Assembly (NCBI GenBank): GCA_944389505.1
Contig: CALXMP010000007.1
Span: 1-64,000, forward strand
Direction: 5' to 3'
Source: an uncultured Spirochaetaceae bacterium
GTDB lineage: Bacteria > Spirochaetota > Spirochaetia > Sphaerochaetales > Sphaerochaetaceae
DNA: 64,000 nt
Shown: positions 37,495 to 46,494 of the stretch, piece by piece
How the letters are laid out: each line of letters starts with the position of its first letter
Numbering within the stretch: position 1 is the first letter of the stretch
Made by a program: the position numbers and the translations under genes
Notes under the pieces: generated by a model
Database searches by the model: none
What the model was told of the DNA's origin: nothing
What the model saw: the letters and a program-made list of their open reading frames with translations, nothing else

Positions 37495-38526
37495 ATGCCA
37501 ATTACATCAAAAGAGGCGCTTTCCAAGGCAATAAGGCTTACTGAAAGCGAGGAGAACTGGGAAGAGAACGGCAGCAGCACCCTCCCCCTGCTCATATCCG
37601 ACCACATTGCATCGATGCTCTCAATACCGGAGATCAGAAGGCAGTTCGTGCCGTCATGCGAGGAGAATAAGGATGAAGAAGGGAATCTCGACCCGCTCGA
37701 GGAGGAAGCCCATGAGAAGGCAGGAAGGCTTATCCACCGCTATCATAACAGAGCCGCATTCCTTGTAACGGACAGATGCTTCTCTTACTGCAGGCACTGC
37801 TTCAGAAGAAGGTTCACAGGCTCGCTTACAGGGCCGGCCTCCGAAGAGGAGATCCGCGACGCCGCAGATTATATCAGCAGCCACAGCGAGATAAAGGAAA
37901 TCCTCCTTACCGGAGGTGACATGTTCACCCTCTCTGATGACCATATAGACACCCTCCTGGGCATATTCAAAGACAGCTGCCCCGATGTTATATTCCGGCT
38001 CTGCACAAGAGCTGCTGCAGTCTATCCTGAGCGCTTCACGGATAGGCTCTTCTCCATTATAAAGAAGCACCAGACAGGAGCGCCGTTCTATCTCATGACA
38101 CAGTTCAATCACCCCGCTGAACTGACGGATGAGGCTATTAAGGCAGTCAATGGCTTTCTCGATCTCGGTATTCCGGCAATGAACCAGAGCGTGCTTCTCA
38201 GGGGTGTCAATGATGATTCCGATACTCTCATAGAGCTATGCAACAAGCTCCTGTACTACAGGATAAAGCCCTACTACCTATTCCAGGGAGATCTGGTACG
38301 CGGCACGCACCACCTCAGGGTGCCTATAGAGAAAGGTCTGGAGATTGAGAAGAGGATGAGGATAGAGCTGTCAGGGCTCGGCATGCCCCAATACACGATC
38401 GATCTTCCGGATGGCGGCGGGAAGGTAATACTCACGGAAAACCATCTCGTAACGAAAAAGGGCCATGAATATATCTTCACGGCCCCTGAAGGTGGGACTA
38501 GAGCTTATCCAGACCCGGTCAGTTGA
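37495..38526 (+). CDS. KamA family radical SAM aminomutase
   Basis: 343 residues. The radical SAM cluster motif CFSYCRHC (CxxxCxxC, about residue 95) lies in TDRCFSYCRHCFRRRF, and the LTGGD SAM motif follows. Near the C-terminus YTIDLPDGGGK holds the Lys that binds pyridoxal phosphate in lysine 2,3-aminomutases. The reaction is probably migration of an amino group on lysine or a related residue, either free (beta-lysine) or for EF-P modification as EpmB does. It is shorter than clostridial KamA (about 416) and keeps the PLP site. No partner EpmA or lysine-fermentation genes are seen nearby. Confidence 0.85.
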   Translation: MPITSKEALSKAIRLTESEENWEENGSSTLPLLISDHIASMLSIPEIRRQFVPSCEENKDEEGNLDPLEEEAHEKAGRLIHRYHNRAAFLVTDRCFSYCRHCFRRRFTGSLTGPASEEEIRDAADYISSHSEIKEILLTGGDMFTLSDDHIDTLLGIFKDSCPDVIFRLCTRAAAVYPERFTDRLFSIIKKHQTGAPFYLMTQFNHPAELTDEAIKAVNGFLDLGIPAMNQSVLLRGVNDDSDTLIELCNKLLYYRIKPYYLFQGDLVRGTHHLRVPIEKGLEIEKRMRIELSGLGMPQYTIDLPDGGGKVILTENHLVTKKGHEYIFTAPEGGTRAYPDPVS

Positions 38527-39892
38527 TGAAGGCTGAGAGTCGATCAAGCTCTCTCTGCCTCATCTCCTCCCTCGCTCTGTTGTAGTCCTCCTGCGAGGCA
38601 TCCTTTGAAACTGCAGGCTCTCCGGAGAATACCGGAGCTGATATCCGCTCCTTCGCAGGCGTCACGCCAGCAGGAATCTCTTCCTCCTCAGCAGGAACTG
38701 ATGCAGGAGCAGGAGCTCCATAGTGCGAGAGATAGTAGCTTATGACATCCTCAGCGATATAATCGCGGTACTTATCGTAAAGTGCTGTGGCGACGGCCTC
38801 CGCATCGATCTCCTCCGTCTCAGGAAGGGCTGCCATTATCTCATTTGAGATATCCTCGATGATGTATCCGCGGTTTGCTTCATAAAGAGCTGCGAGAATG
38901 CTATCCATCCTCAGGAGAGCAGCCTGCTCTCCACTGTCCATTGCATTGTATCTCTCTATTGCCTCTCCGATGACATCCTCTGCGATAACACCCTTATTCT
39001 CTTCATACAGCGAAGAGAAGATAGCATCGTAATCAACAGGCTCTTCATCAGGGATTGATGACAGGATATCTGCAGCTACTGCATCCCTGTTCTCTGCGTA
39101 GATCATAGCAGCAAGAGCCCTGACTCCAAGAAGCTCAGCCTTATCCTCATCGCTGAGGGATCCATACTCAGAGACAGCCTTCCTTATGACATCATCGGCA
39201 AGAGCATCTCCGTATTCATCATAGAGCAGAAGGATTATATCCTCGGCGCCAAGGAGAGCAGACTTCTCCTCAGCAGAGAGCGCTGAATATTCAGCGACAG
39301 CCTTGTCGATTGCATCGGACGCAATCTGCTCCTTATTGCTCTCATAGAATGCCAGGATAGCATTCTCGATAGCGCTCTTCTGCACAGCAGGGATTGTAAG
39401 CGAACTGCTGATTATCGAGACAATTCTGTCGGTTGCATCGGCAAATGCGCCAGGATCTGAAGTTCCGAGCCTTGAAGCCACTGTCTCCGCAATCCTGTCT
39501 ATGTTCTCATCGGTGACAATCCTTGAAACAGCTTCCTCGACCCCGCGCTCCTGAAGCTCTGCGAGAATCGATGCGGCTTCCTCTCCATTTACCCATTCGG
39601 TAACATACTCAGGAACCACGGACTCAATCGACGATGAGACAGAACCGATGAACTCCTCATCAGAAAGAAGGAGCTCCTTGACTTTCTCAGCCATCCTCTC
39701 CTCTTCGGTCAGTGTCCTGACATCTGTCTCAAGCGGTTCAGCGACAGAAAGCAGTGGCTCCTGCTGCCTGGCTCTGGCTGCTGCAAGCACCTCGCTCTCC
39801 GTTCCTGGTCTAACAGCCAGCATAGCTATGAATGTGACAACCGCCAGAACTGCGGTAATCGAAAGCAATATGATACGCGTTTTTCTGCCCAT
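38519..39892 (-). CDS. Membrane-anchored protein with six ~40-residue repeats
   Basis: 457 residues, function unknown. One N-terminal membrane helix (IILLSITAVLAVVTFIAMLAV) suggests an anchored, mostly extracytoplasmic protein. From about residue 190 it has six repeats of about 30-45 residues with the pattern LY(D/E).N...IA.DVI..A...Y..L..E.KA.LL; examples are AFYESNKEQIASDAI, LLYDEYGDALADDVI, SLYEENKGVIAEDVI and ALYDKYRDYIAEDVI. The protein is very acidic. ATG at 39892 follows GAGGCGG. Its 3' end overlaps the converging KamA-family gene by 8 bases. I recognise no family. Confidence 0.75.
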   Translation of the reverse strand: MGRKTRIILLSITAVLAVVTFIAMLAVRPGTESEVLAAARARQQEPLLSVAEPLETDVRTLTEEERMAEKVKELLLSDEEFIGSVSSSIESVVPEYVTEWVNGEEAASILAELQERGVEEAVSRIVTDENIDRIAETVASRLGTSDPGAFADATDRIVSIISSSLTIPAVQKSAIENAILAFYESNKEQIASDAIDKAVAEYSALSAEEKSALLGAEDIILLLYDEYGDALADDVIRKAVSEYGSLSDEDKAELLGVRALAAMIYAENRDAVAADILSSIPDEEPVDYDAIFSSLYEENKGVIAEDVIGEAIERYNAMDSGEQAALLRMDSILAALYEANRGYIIEDISNEIMAALPETEEIDAEAVATALYDKYRDYIAEDVISYYLSHYGAPAPASVPAEEEEIPAGVTPAKERISAPVFSGEPAVSKDASQEDYNRAREEMRQRELDRLSAFIN

Positions 39893-39911
39893 TATTCCGC
39901 CTCTTTGAAAA

Positions 39912-39940
39912 GAATAACACAGCATTTGCTCACTTGTCGA
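39912..39940 (-). promoter_or_regulatory. Possible promoter of the repeat protein gene
   Basis: Minus strand TCGACA (39935-39940), 17-base spacer, TTATTC (39912-39917), ending 20 bases before the ATG. Confidence 0.4.
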
Positions 39941-39969
39941 CGGAAAAGACAGGGACTAATTCCAAAGAC

Positions 39970-40036
39970 GGGCCATAGCCGCACAGGCTAAGCTATGACC
40001 CAGCATTGATATCAGGAAAGGAACGCAAGTTCCCTT
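39970..40036 (-). terminator. Two hairpins after coaE
   Basis: Minus strand AAGGGAAC-TTGC-GTTCCTTT (40017-40036), then GGGTCATAGC pairing with GCTATGGCCC (39970-40001) followed by GTCTTT. Probably ends the nadE-polA-coaE transcript. Confidence 0.55.
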
Positions 40037-40081
40037 CTCTGGCAGAGATTATACAGGCAATGGCCTACCGGGGGGAAGGGT

Positions 40082-40663
40082 TCAGAGAGAGGAAGCGAAG
40101 AACAATGACTGCTGCCTAAGATTATCCTCATCCCCGTCATTGAGTATCGTCACCATCCTGCGTCCGCATGAGAACAGGCTCTCCCCGATCTCCTTCTGAG
40201 CATCCGACCGCGCCCTGAAAGCTTCCGGGGTCATACCATCCCTCTGGAGCGCACGCTCAAGCCTCTTCTCATATGGAGCGATGACGAGCACAACGATATC
40301 GCAATGGGGAACGAACCCCATGCTCTCAAGAAGTGCAGCGTTGATCACAGCATGAAGTCCTTCAGCAGAGGCCTTCTCCGCCTCGGAAAGAGCCTTTTCC
40401 TTCATCCATGGATGGGTTATAGAATTGAGAATGGCGAGTTTATCAGAATCGGAGAAGACAATCGGACCGAGAATCTTCCTGTCCACGCTGCCATCATCCT
40501 TCAGTATCCTGTCACCGAAAGCCTTTACGAGAGCATCTCTGTTCATTGCTAGCGCCTCATGTCCAAGCTTATCCACATCAATGATGAAGAAACGCTCAGA
40601 AGGTAGGAGCGACGCGAATAGATCCTTCCCCGCGCATGATTTCCCTGTAAGCCCTATGACCAT
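40082..40663 (-). CDS. coaE: Dephospho-CoA kinase
   Basis: Last step of coenzyme A synthesis. 193 residues. The P-loop GLTGKSCAGKD starts at residue 4. DVDKLGHEAL, the HP segment ITHPWMKEKAL and the VVLVIAPYEKRLERALQRDG lid region are typical. The ATG at 40663 overlaps the polA stop (TGATG). polA-coaE pairing is common in bacteria and supports the call. Confidence 0.92.
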   Translation of the reverse strand: MVIGLTGKSCAGKDLFASLLPSERFFIIDVDKLGHEALAMNRDALVKAFGDRILKDDGSVDRKILGPIVFSDSDKLAILNSITHPWMKEKALSEAEKASAEGLHAVINAALLESMGFVPHCDIVVLVIAPYEKRLERALQRDGMTPEAFRARSDAQKEIGESLFSCGRRMVTILNDGDEDNLRQQSLFFASSL

Positions 40664-43374
40664 CAGTGCATATCCCCCCAGGAGGAACCGAATTCAAGCG
40701 AAGCCCTGAGCGGGACGGAAAGCTGAACAGCTCCCTCCATCTCATGCTTCACAAGCGCTTCCATCTCCTCTTTCTCATCAACAGGAACCTCGAATATGAG
40801 CTCATCATGGACCTGCAGGAGCATACGGGATTCAAGACCTTTCTCCCTTATAGCTCTGTCTATCCCGATCATAGCCTTCTTCATTATCTCCGCGGCCGTA
40901 CCCTGGATCACTGTATTCACTGCAACGCGCTCTGCCCCAGCCTTCTCCACTTTATTGGAGCTGTTGATGCCGAGCACTTCCCTTATATGCCCCGATGCAG
41001 TCTTCACATAGCCATGCTCAGAAGCGTAGGCATTGACCTTATCCACGAATGTCCTGACACCTGAATACCTGTCGAAGTACTTCTTTATGAACTCCGAAGC
41101 CTCGCTGCGAGATATCCCAAGCTCATTTGAGAGCCTGAATGCAGACATACCGTACATGATTCCGAAGTTTATCGTTTTCGCAATACGCCTCTCCGTTGCA
41201 TCGATGGCATCAAGATCCTTGGAGAATATCATTGAAGCGGTATACCGGTGGACATCGGTACCGCTGATGAAAGCGTTCCTGAGCCCTTCATCCCCGCTCA
41301 TATGGGCAAGCACAACAAGTTCGACCTGGGAATAATCTGCAGAGAGGAATACCGTTCCTTCGGCAGGTGTGAATGCGCTTCTGATCATGCGTCCTTCATC
41401 GGTGCGGACAGGAATATTCTGCAGATTCGGATTGCGCGACGAGAGACGGCCTGTGGCAGTTCCTGTCTGCAGGAATGATGTATGGATCCTTCCATCGGCA
41501 TCGGCAAGCGATGGGAGCACATCGATATAAGTGCTCATCAGCTTAGAGAGCTGTCTGTACTCCAGAATATGCTCAATGAACTTTCCGCCAGTGCTTCTCA
41601 GTCCTTCAAGTGTTGCCGTATCGGTGGAATAGCCATACTGCGTCTTCTTCCCGGCAGGAAGCGACATCTCCTCGAAAAGGACCTTGGAAAGCTGTCTGGT
41701 ACTATTGAGATTGAACTCATGGCCAGCCATCCTGTAGATCTCATTGACAAGATCGTCCACGCGCTTCCCGCATTCCTCGCTCAGTGCCCTGATGCGCTCA
41801 TCGGAAAGATGTATTCCACGCCTTTCCATTCCTGCAAGTATGCGGATCAAAGGCAGCTCGTACTCATTGAATACACCCATGAGCGACCGCTCCTCAAGCT
41901 TTGCTGAAAGCAGGAGATAGAGCCTGTATGCCATATCGCTGTCCTCGGCAGCATACGCGGTTGCCTTATCGAGAGGCACGGACGAGAATGGCATACCCTT
42001 CTCCACAACATCCTCATAGCGTATTGTCTGGTGCGCAAGGTATCTGGAGGAGAGCTCATCGAGATTATAGACATTGGCATTCGAATCCAGAAGCCATGCC
42101 GCAATCATCGTATCAAAGTGTATGCGCTTTATATCCGACCCAAGATTCCATATAGCCTTGAGATCATACTTCACATTCTGGTTTATTACCGCAAGGCGGC
42201 CAGAGGCAAGGAACTCATCGAAAAGCTCTCTCACGCTCTCTGCAGAGAGATACGGCTCTCCCCCCGCAATCAGCGGAGCATAGTATGCGACACCCTCCTC
42301 GAAGGAGAAGGAGAATCCGACTATCGAGGCATCTTCCTCAAGCCCTGTCGTCTCCGTGTCGAGGGCAATAAGCCCACCTGCGCTTTCAGCCTTTTCGAAG
42401 AGAGTCCTGACATCATCGATTGCCGTGATGGCTTTGTAGACACCCTTCTTGTCCTCAGGGATAGCATCATCGGAGGGAACGGAAGGAATCCTTCCATCCT
42501 GCTTTATCCTCTTCAGGAGAGTACGGCATCCGTAGCGCTCGAAATCGGGAGCCGCTGCCGCCGTATCGATTCTCTCAGAGCTTATCGACGAGAAGGTGAA
42601 CCCATCAGGGAGAGCATCCGACCTGAGCACGATAAGACGCTTCGAGAGCTCTGCATCGCTCCTTCCTTCCTCCAGCTTCTTCCGCATGCCTGCCGGGAGC
42701 ATATCAAGATGCCTGTAGATACCATCAAGCGTCTCATACTCCGAAAGAAGCTTCACAGCTCCCTTCTCACCCAGCCCCTTTATACCAGGGATATTATCGG
42801 CTTTATCACCTATTATCGTGAGGTAGTCCACGATCTGGTCAGGCCTGACACCATACTCCTTCCTGACCTCCTCTGCATCATACAACCTGTACTCCTTCCC
42901 TCCCTTCTGCGGTGGACGCAGAGCGGAGACAGTGGGAGAGACTAGCTGCATCAGATCCTTATCGGCAGTGACCATCACGGAGTGCATCCCTTCTTCAGTT
43001 GCCAAGGCAACAAGCGATGCGATCATATCATCGGCCTCGAATCCCTCTCTTGAGACAACGGGAACGCCCATCCTGCAAAGCGTCTCCTTTATCATCGGGA
43101 CCTGTGCATGGAGATCCTCAGGAGCCTTATCCCTGTTCGCTTTGTACTCTGGGTACATCTCATGCCTGAATGTAGGCTTCCGCTCATCCATGACGACAGC
43201 AAGATAATCGGCATTATGCTGTCCCATCAAGGAGAACAGCGTCGAGAAGAAGCCGAAATACGCACTTATGTTGGTTCCGTCCGGCGCTGTCAGCGGATTG
43301 GACAGATGAGCGAAATAATTCCTGTAGATAACAGAGTATCCATCGATTATGTAAAGCTTAGAACAGTTTTCCAT
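40663..43374 (-). CDS. polA: DNA polymerase I
   Basis: 903 residues. N-terminal 5'-3' exonuclease (IIDGYSVIYRNYFAH, VMVTADKDLMQLV, DYLTIIGDKADNIPGIKGLGEKGAVKLL). The central 3'-5' exonuclease keeps its catalytic acids (ALDTETTGLEEDASIVGFSF), so proofreading is likely. The C-terminal polymerase has LSADYSQVELVVLAHMSGD, RRIAKTINFGIMYGMS and LLQVHDELIFEVP. Repairs gaps and removes Okazaki primers. The ATG at 43374 overlaps the metallo-hydrolase stop. Full length. Confidence 0.97.
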   Translation of the reverse strand: MENCSKLYIIDGYSVIYRNYFAHLSNPLTAPDGTNISAYFGFFSTLFSLMGQHNADYLAVVMDERKPTFRHEMYPEYKANRDKAPEDLHAQVPMIKETLCRMGVPVVSREGFEADDMIASLVALATEEGMHSVMVTADKDLMQLVSPTVSALRPPQKGGKEYRLYDAEEVRKEYGVRPDQIVDYLTIIGDKADNIPGIKGLGEKGAVKLLSEYETLDGIYRHLDMLPAGMRKKLEEGRSDAELSKRLIVLRSDALPDGFTFSSISSERIDTAAAAPDFERYGCRTLLKRIKQDGRIPSVPSDDAIPEDKKGVYKAITAIDDVRTLFEKAESAGGLIALDTETTGLEEDASIVGFSFSFEEGVAYYAPLIAGGEPYLSAESVRELFDEFLASGRLAVINQNVKYDLKAIWNLGSDIKRIHFDTMIAAWLLDSNANVYNLDELSSRYLAHQTIRYEDVVEKGMPFSSVPLDKATAYAAEDSDMAYRLYLLLSAKLEERSLMGVFNEYELPLIRILAGMERRGIHLSDERIRALSEECGKRVDDLVNEIYRMAGHEFNLNSTRQLSKVLFEEMSLPAGKKTQYGYSTDTATLEGLRSTGGKFIEHILEYRQLSKLMSTYIDVLPSLADADGRIHTSFLQTGTATGRLSSRNPNLQNIPVRTDEGRMIRSAFTPAEGTVFLSADYSQVELVVLAHMSGDEGLRNAFISGTDVHRYTASMIFSKDLDAIDATERRIAKTINFGIMYGMSAFRLSNELGISRSEASEFIKKYFDRYSGVRTFVDKVNAYASEHGYVKTASGHIREVLGINSSNKVEKAGAERVAVNTVIQGTAAEIMKKAMIGIDRAIREKGLESRMLLQVHDELIFEVPVDEKEEMEALVKHEMEGAVQLSVPLRASLEFGSSWGDMH

Positions 43375-44135
43375 CAGTCAACCTCGATCTCAAGACCATC
43401 ATAAGCGCTCTCGGCATATGGAGCAAACCGCCTCTGGATATCGCTATAGCTGGTCTCATGGTTAATATGCGTGAAATATACCTTCTCCGCACCTATGGTC
43501 CTTGCCGCCTCAGCTGCCTGCTGGAATGTGAAATGGCTCCAGTGGGGCCTGTCCCTCAGCGCTCCTATTATAAGGGTGCGGACGCCTTCAAGCCTTTCTC
43601 TGTTCTCATCCCACAGAATATCCGAGACATCGGTAAGGTATGCGGCGCTTCCGAATCTGTAGCCAGCGATGCGCATCATGCCATGCATGACCGGGATGGC
43701 GGTGAAGACAATGCTTCCTACGCTGAACTGCTCTCCTTCTCCTACGGTATTGCGCTCAAGCTGCGGGGCACCTTTGTAAGGAAGAGTCTGGAATGCATAC
43801 GGGAAAATCCTGGAGATGGTATCGAGCACGCTCTGGAATCCATATATCGGGAAACGCCCAGATGAGGAGAACACCCTCAGATCATCCAGCCCCATCAAGT
43901 GGTCTGCGTGCGCATGGGTATACAGCACACCATCAAGATGGGTTATACCGGCACCAAGCGCCTGGAGCCTGAACTCGCACCCTGTATCGATGACAACTGC
44001 GGTATCGCCATCCTCTATGAGAATCGAAGAGCGCATACGTCTGTCATGGGGATCGGAAGATGTGCATACAGGGCAACTGCAGCCAATGACAGGCACGCCA
44101 TGGCTCGTCCCCGTTCCGAGGAAGAGAATCCTCAT
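43374..44135 (-). CDS. MBL-fold metallo-hydrolase, PhnP-like
   Basis: 253 residues. LFLGTGTSHGVPVIGCSCPVC at the N-terminus carries the CxCxxC group of PhnP-type phosphodiesterases. The di-metal motif is THAHADHLMGLDDL, with further ligands in IPVMHG, YLTDVS and TRINHE-like THINHE. It probably cleaves a cyclic or other phosphodiester, but the substrate is not known. It overlaps both neighbours (ATGA with the small membrane protein gene, TGATG with polA), so it is tightly coupled in the nadE-polA operon. Confidence 0.87.
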   Translation of the reverse strand: MRILFLGTGTSHGVPVIGCSCPVCTSSDPHDRRMRSSILIEDGDTAVVIDTGCEFRLQALGAGITHLDGVLYTHAHADHLMGLDDLRVFSSSGRFPIYGFQSVLDTISRIFPYAFQTLPYKGAPQLERNTVGEGEQFSVGSIVFTAIPVMHGMMRIAGYRFGSAAYLTDVSDILWDENRERLEGVRTLIIGALRDRPHWSHFTFQQAAEAARTIGAEKVYFTHINHETSYSDIQRRFAPYAESAYDGLEIEVD

Positions 44136-44494
44136 TCAGCCTCCTGAAGCTCTCCGGCAAGCACCTCTTCGAATGATGCGGCACCTGACCTGGCAGCTTC
44201 AGCAGCAGTCTCTATACTGCTCAGTCCCTCCTCCGAGGTGATGAATGCCCAGAGCTCGCCAGCATTGTCGCCAAGAGCCTCCAGAAGAGCAGGAACGCTA
44301 TCAGAGAGCTCATGCTTCGTCTCGGATGAGACAGGAAGGCTGTCAATCGCAGTCTCTATCACCGTCTCCTGGCTGAAAGCAATCCCGAAGAACTTCATTG
44401 AGACCTCGGGAACAAAGAAATAGATTATGAAGTAAACGGCTATCGAAAGAAAGAAAAGCCCGATGAAGCCGCCTATGTATTTTCTTATCGCCAT
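44132..44494 (-). CDS. Small membrane protein of unknown function
   Basis: 120 residues. One or two N-terminal helices (YIGGFIGLFFLSIAVYFIIYFFVP) precede an acidic, helix-rich tail (SLPVSSETKHELSDSVPALLEALGDN...). No family recognised. It lies 23 bases after nadE and overlaps the metallo-hydrolase start, so it is a genuine operon member. Confidence 0.7.
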   Translation of the reverse strand: MAIRKYIGGFIGLFFLSIAVYFIIYFFVPEVSMKFFGIAFSQETVIETAIDSLPVSSETKHELSDSVPALLEALGDNAGELWAFITSEEGLSSIETAAEAARSGAASFEEVLAGELQEAE

Positions 44495-44517
44495 AGCTCA
44501 ATCATACCTTAAACAGA

Positions 44518-46428
44518 CTATATCTGTAAGGCCTCTGCCTCCTCTATCCATGCTGACGCCGATGCGTCGGAAGGCATTCTCCAGTCCGATCTCGGCGACA
44601 GCGTCACTGTTCCAACCTTAGGCCCATCGGGCAGGCAGCTCCTCTTGAACTGCTGCGCGAAGAAACGGCGGATGAAGATAACGAGCCACTTCTTTATAAC
44701 ATCCCTGCCATATACATCCTTGAACGCAACCGATGCAAGGCGGAAGATCTTCCCTGGGGCGAAGCCGAAACGGACCAGATAGTAGAGGAAGAAGTCATGG
44801 AGCTCATACGGTCCAACTATGTCCTCTGTTCTCTGCGAGATGACACCATCCTTGGCAGGAAGCAGCTCAGGAGAGACTGGGGTATCGAGGATATCATAGA
44901 GAACAGCAGATGAGCCGTCGGAGGCTGTATCGGCAGCATAGCGCACAAGATAACGTACGAGTGTCTTGGGTATCGAGGCATTGACACCATACATGCTCAT
45001 ATGATCCCCGTTGTATGTCGCCCAGCCGAGAGCGAGCTCTGAGAGATCGCCGGTGCCTATTACCATTCCACCGTTCTTGTTCGCGATATCCATAAGGACC
45101 TGAGTCCTCTCCCTTGCCTGTGCATTCTCATATGTTACGCTGTGGTCATCCTCGCTGTGCCCGATATCCCTGAAATGGGACAGCACGCTCTCCTTTATAT
45201 CGATCTCCATGAACGAAGTGCCCAGTGCTCTGGCAAGGAGCTCTGCATTGTTGCGTGTCCTCTTCGTCGTACCGAAGCATGGCATCGTAACAGCGATTAT
45301 GTCCTCCTGAGGCCTACCCATCATCGAGAACGATCTCGAAGCTACAAGAAGTGCAAGCGTCGAATCGAGGCCACCGGAGAGACCGATAACGGCCTTTGCA
45401 GAATGAGAGGCCTCAAAACGCCTCATAAGGCCTATTGCCTGAAGGGTGAGTATCTTCCGGCAACGCTCATCCCTCTCCTTTCCATCCGCAGGAACGAACG
45501 GATGCATGGGGATATTCCTTGTCAGCACGCATTCCCTTTCCCCGTTATCGATATCAACAAACTCATATTCAGAAGCGGATAATGGGAATGTATTCATCCT
45601 TGTGCGCTCATATGAGAGCCTATCTGTATCTATTTCTGAGATGATATATGTCCCTGAAGAGAATGAGGAGGATGCGAGCACCGTCCCGTTCTCAGCAATC
45701 ATATTGCTCCCTGTGAAGACCATATCGGTGGTGCTCTCTCCAAAGGATGCATCCGCATAGACATAGCCAGCGGCAAGCTTCGCGGACTGCATTGCGACAA
45801 GACTGCGCCTGTACTCCTCCTTCCCTATGATCTCATCGGAGGCCGAAGGATTGAGTATGACAGTCGCTCCTGCTCCTGCCAGTCCAATAGAAGGGCTGTC
45901 CGGAACCCAGAGATCCTCACAGATCTCGCAACCCACAAGAAGGGTGGAAGGATGGGCAAAGCGCAGAATGGTGAAACGGCCGAATGGAACCATCTCTCCT
46001 CTGAAGATGACATTCTCATTCCTCTCCGGTGCAGGAGCGAACCAGCGTCCCTCGTAGAACTCCCCATACATCGGAATATTCTTCTTAGGGATGATGGCCA
46101 TGACCCTCCCTTTATGCATTGCGACAGCTGTATTGTACAGCTTGCCGTCCTTAATATACGGATAGCCTACCACCACAAGCGCATCCATTGAGGATGTCGC
46201 GGCAAGAATGCTGTCCAGGGCACTGTCCGAAGCTCTCTGGAGAGTCTTCTGGAAGAAGAGATCCGCCGAGGTATACCCGGGGATTGAGAGCTCTGGGAAG
46301 AGTATGATCGTAGCACCATCATCATAGGCTCTGCAGGCAAGCTTTATGATGCCATCGGCATTGAAAGCAGGATCTGCCGGTCTGAGATCCGGAGAAGCTG
46401 CGGCAATCTTAACGAATCCATCACGCAT
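44518..46428 (-). CDS. nadE: Glutamine-dependent NAD+ synthetase
   Basis: Converts nicotinate adenine dinucleotide to NAD+ using glutamine. 636 residues. The N-terminal nitrilase-type glutaminase has the Glu in LFPELSIPGYT, Lys in IPKKNIPMYGEFYE and Cys in LLVGCEICEDLWV. The C-terminal synthetase has the ATP pyrophosphatase loop IGLSGGLDSTLALLV and GTGDLSELALGWATYNGDHMSMYG. This is the bacterial two-domain type close to the Mycobacterium form. No clear Shine-Dalgarno precedes ATG 46428. First gene of the operon ending in coaE, which joins two cofactor genes with polA. Confidence 0.95.
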   Translation of the reverse strand: MRDGFVKIAAASPDLRPADPAFNADGIIKLACRAYDDGATIILFPELSIPGYTSADLFFQKTLQRASDSALDSILAATSSMDALVVVGYPYIKDGKLYNTAVAMHKGRVMAIIPKKNIPMYGEFYEGRWFAPAPERNENVIFRGEMVPFGRFTILRFAHPSTLLVGCEICEDLWVPDSPSIGLAGAGATVILNPSASDEIIGKEEYRRSLVAMQSAKLAAGYVYADASFGESTTDMVFTGSNMIAENGTVLASSSFSSGTYIISEIDTDRLSYERTRMNTFPLSASEYEFVDIDNGERECVLTRNIPMHPFVPADGKERDERCRKILTLQAIGLMRRFEASHSAKAVIGLSGGLDSTLALLVASRSFSMMGRPQEDIIAVTMPCFGTTKRTRNNAELLARALGTSFMEIDIKESVLSHFRDIGHSEDDHSVTYENAQARERTQVLMDIANKNGGMVIGTGDLSELALGWATYNGDHMSMYGVNASIPKTLVRYLVRYAADTASDGSSAVLYDILDTPVSPELLPAKDGVISQRTEDIVGPYELHDFFLYYLVRFGFAPGKIFRLASVAFKDVYGRDVIKKWLVIFIRRFFAQQFKRSCLPDGPKVGTVTLSPRSDWRMPSDASASAWIEEAEALQI

Positions 46429-46464
46429 GGCATAATGTTAGCACATCCGACGGGCAAGTCATAT

Positions 46465-46472
46465 GCTATAAT
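46465..46472 (+). promoter_or_regulatory. Extended -10 promoter of the GH2-like gene
   Basis: TGCTATAAT, an extended -10 without a good -35, 22 bases before the ATG. Confidence 0.5.
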
Positions 46473-46494
46473 GACAGGAAGATCCGGAGGAGCA

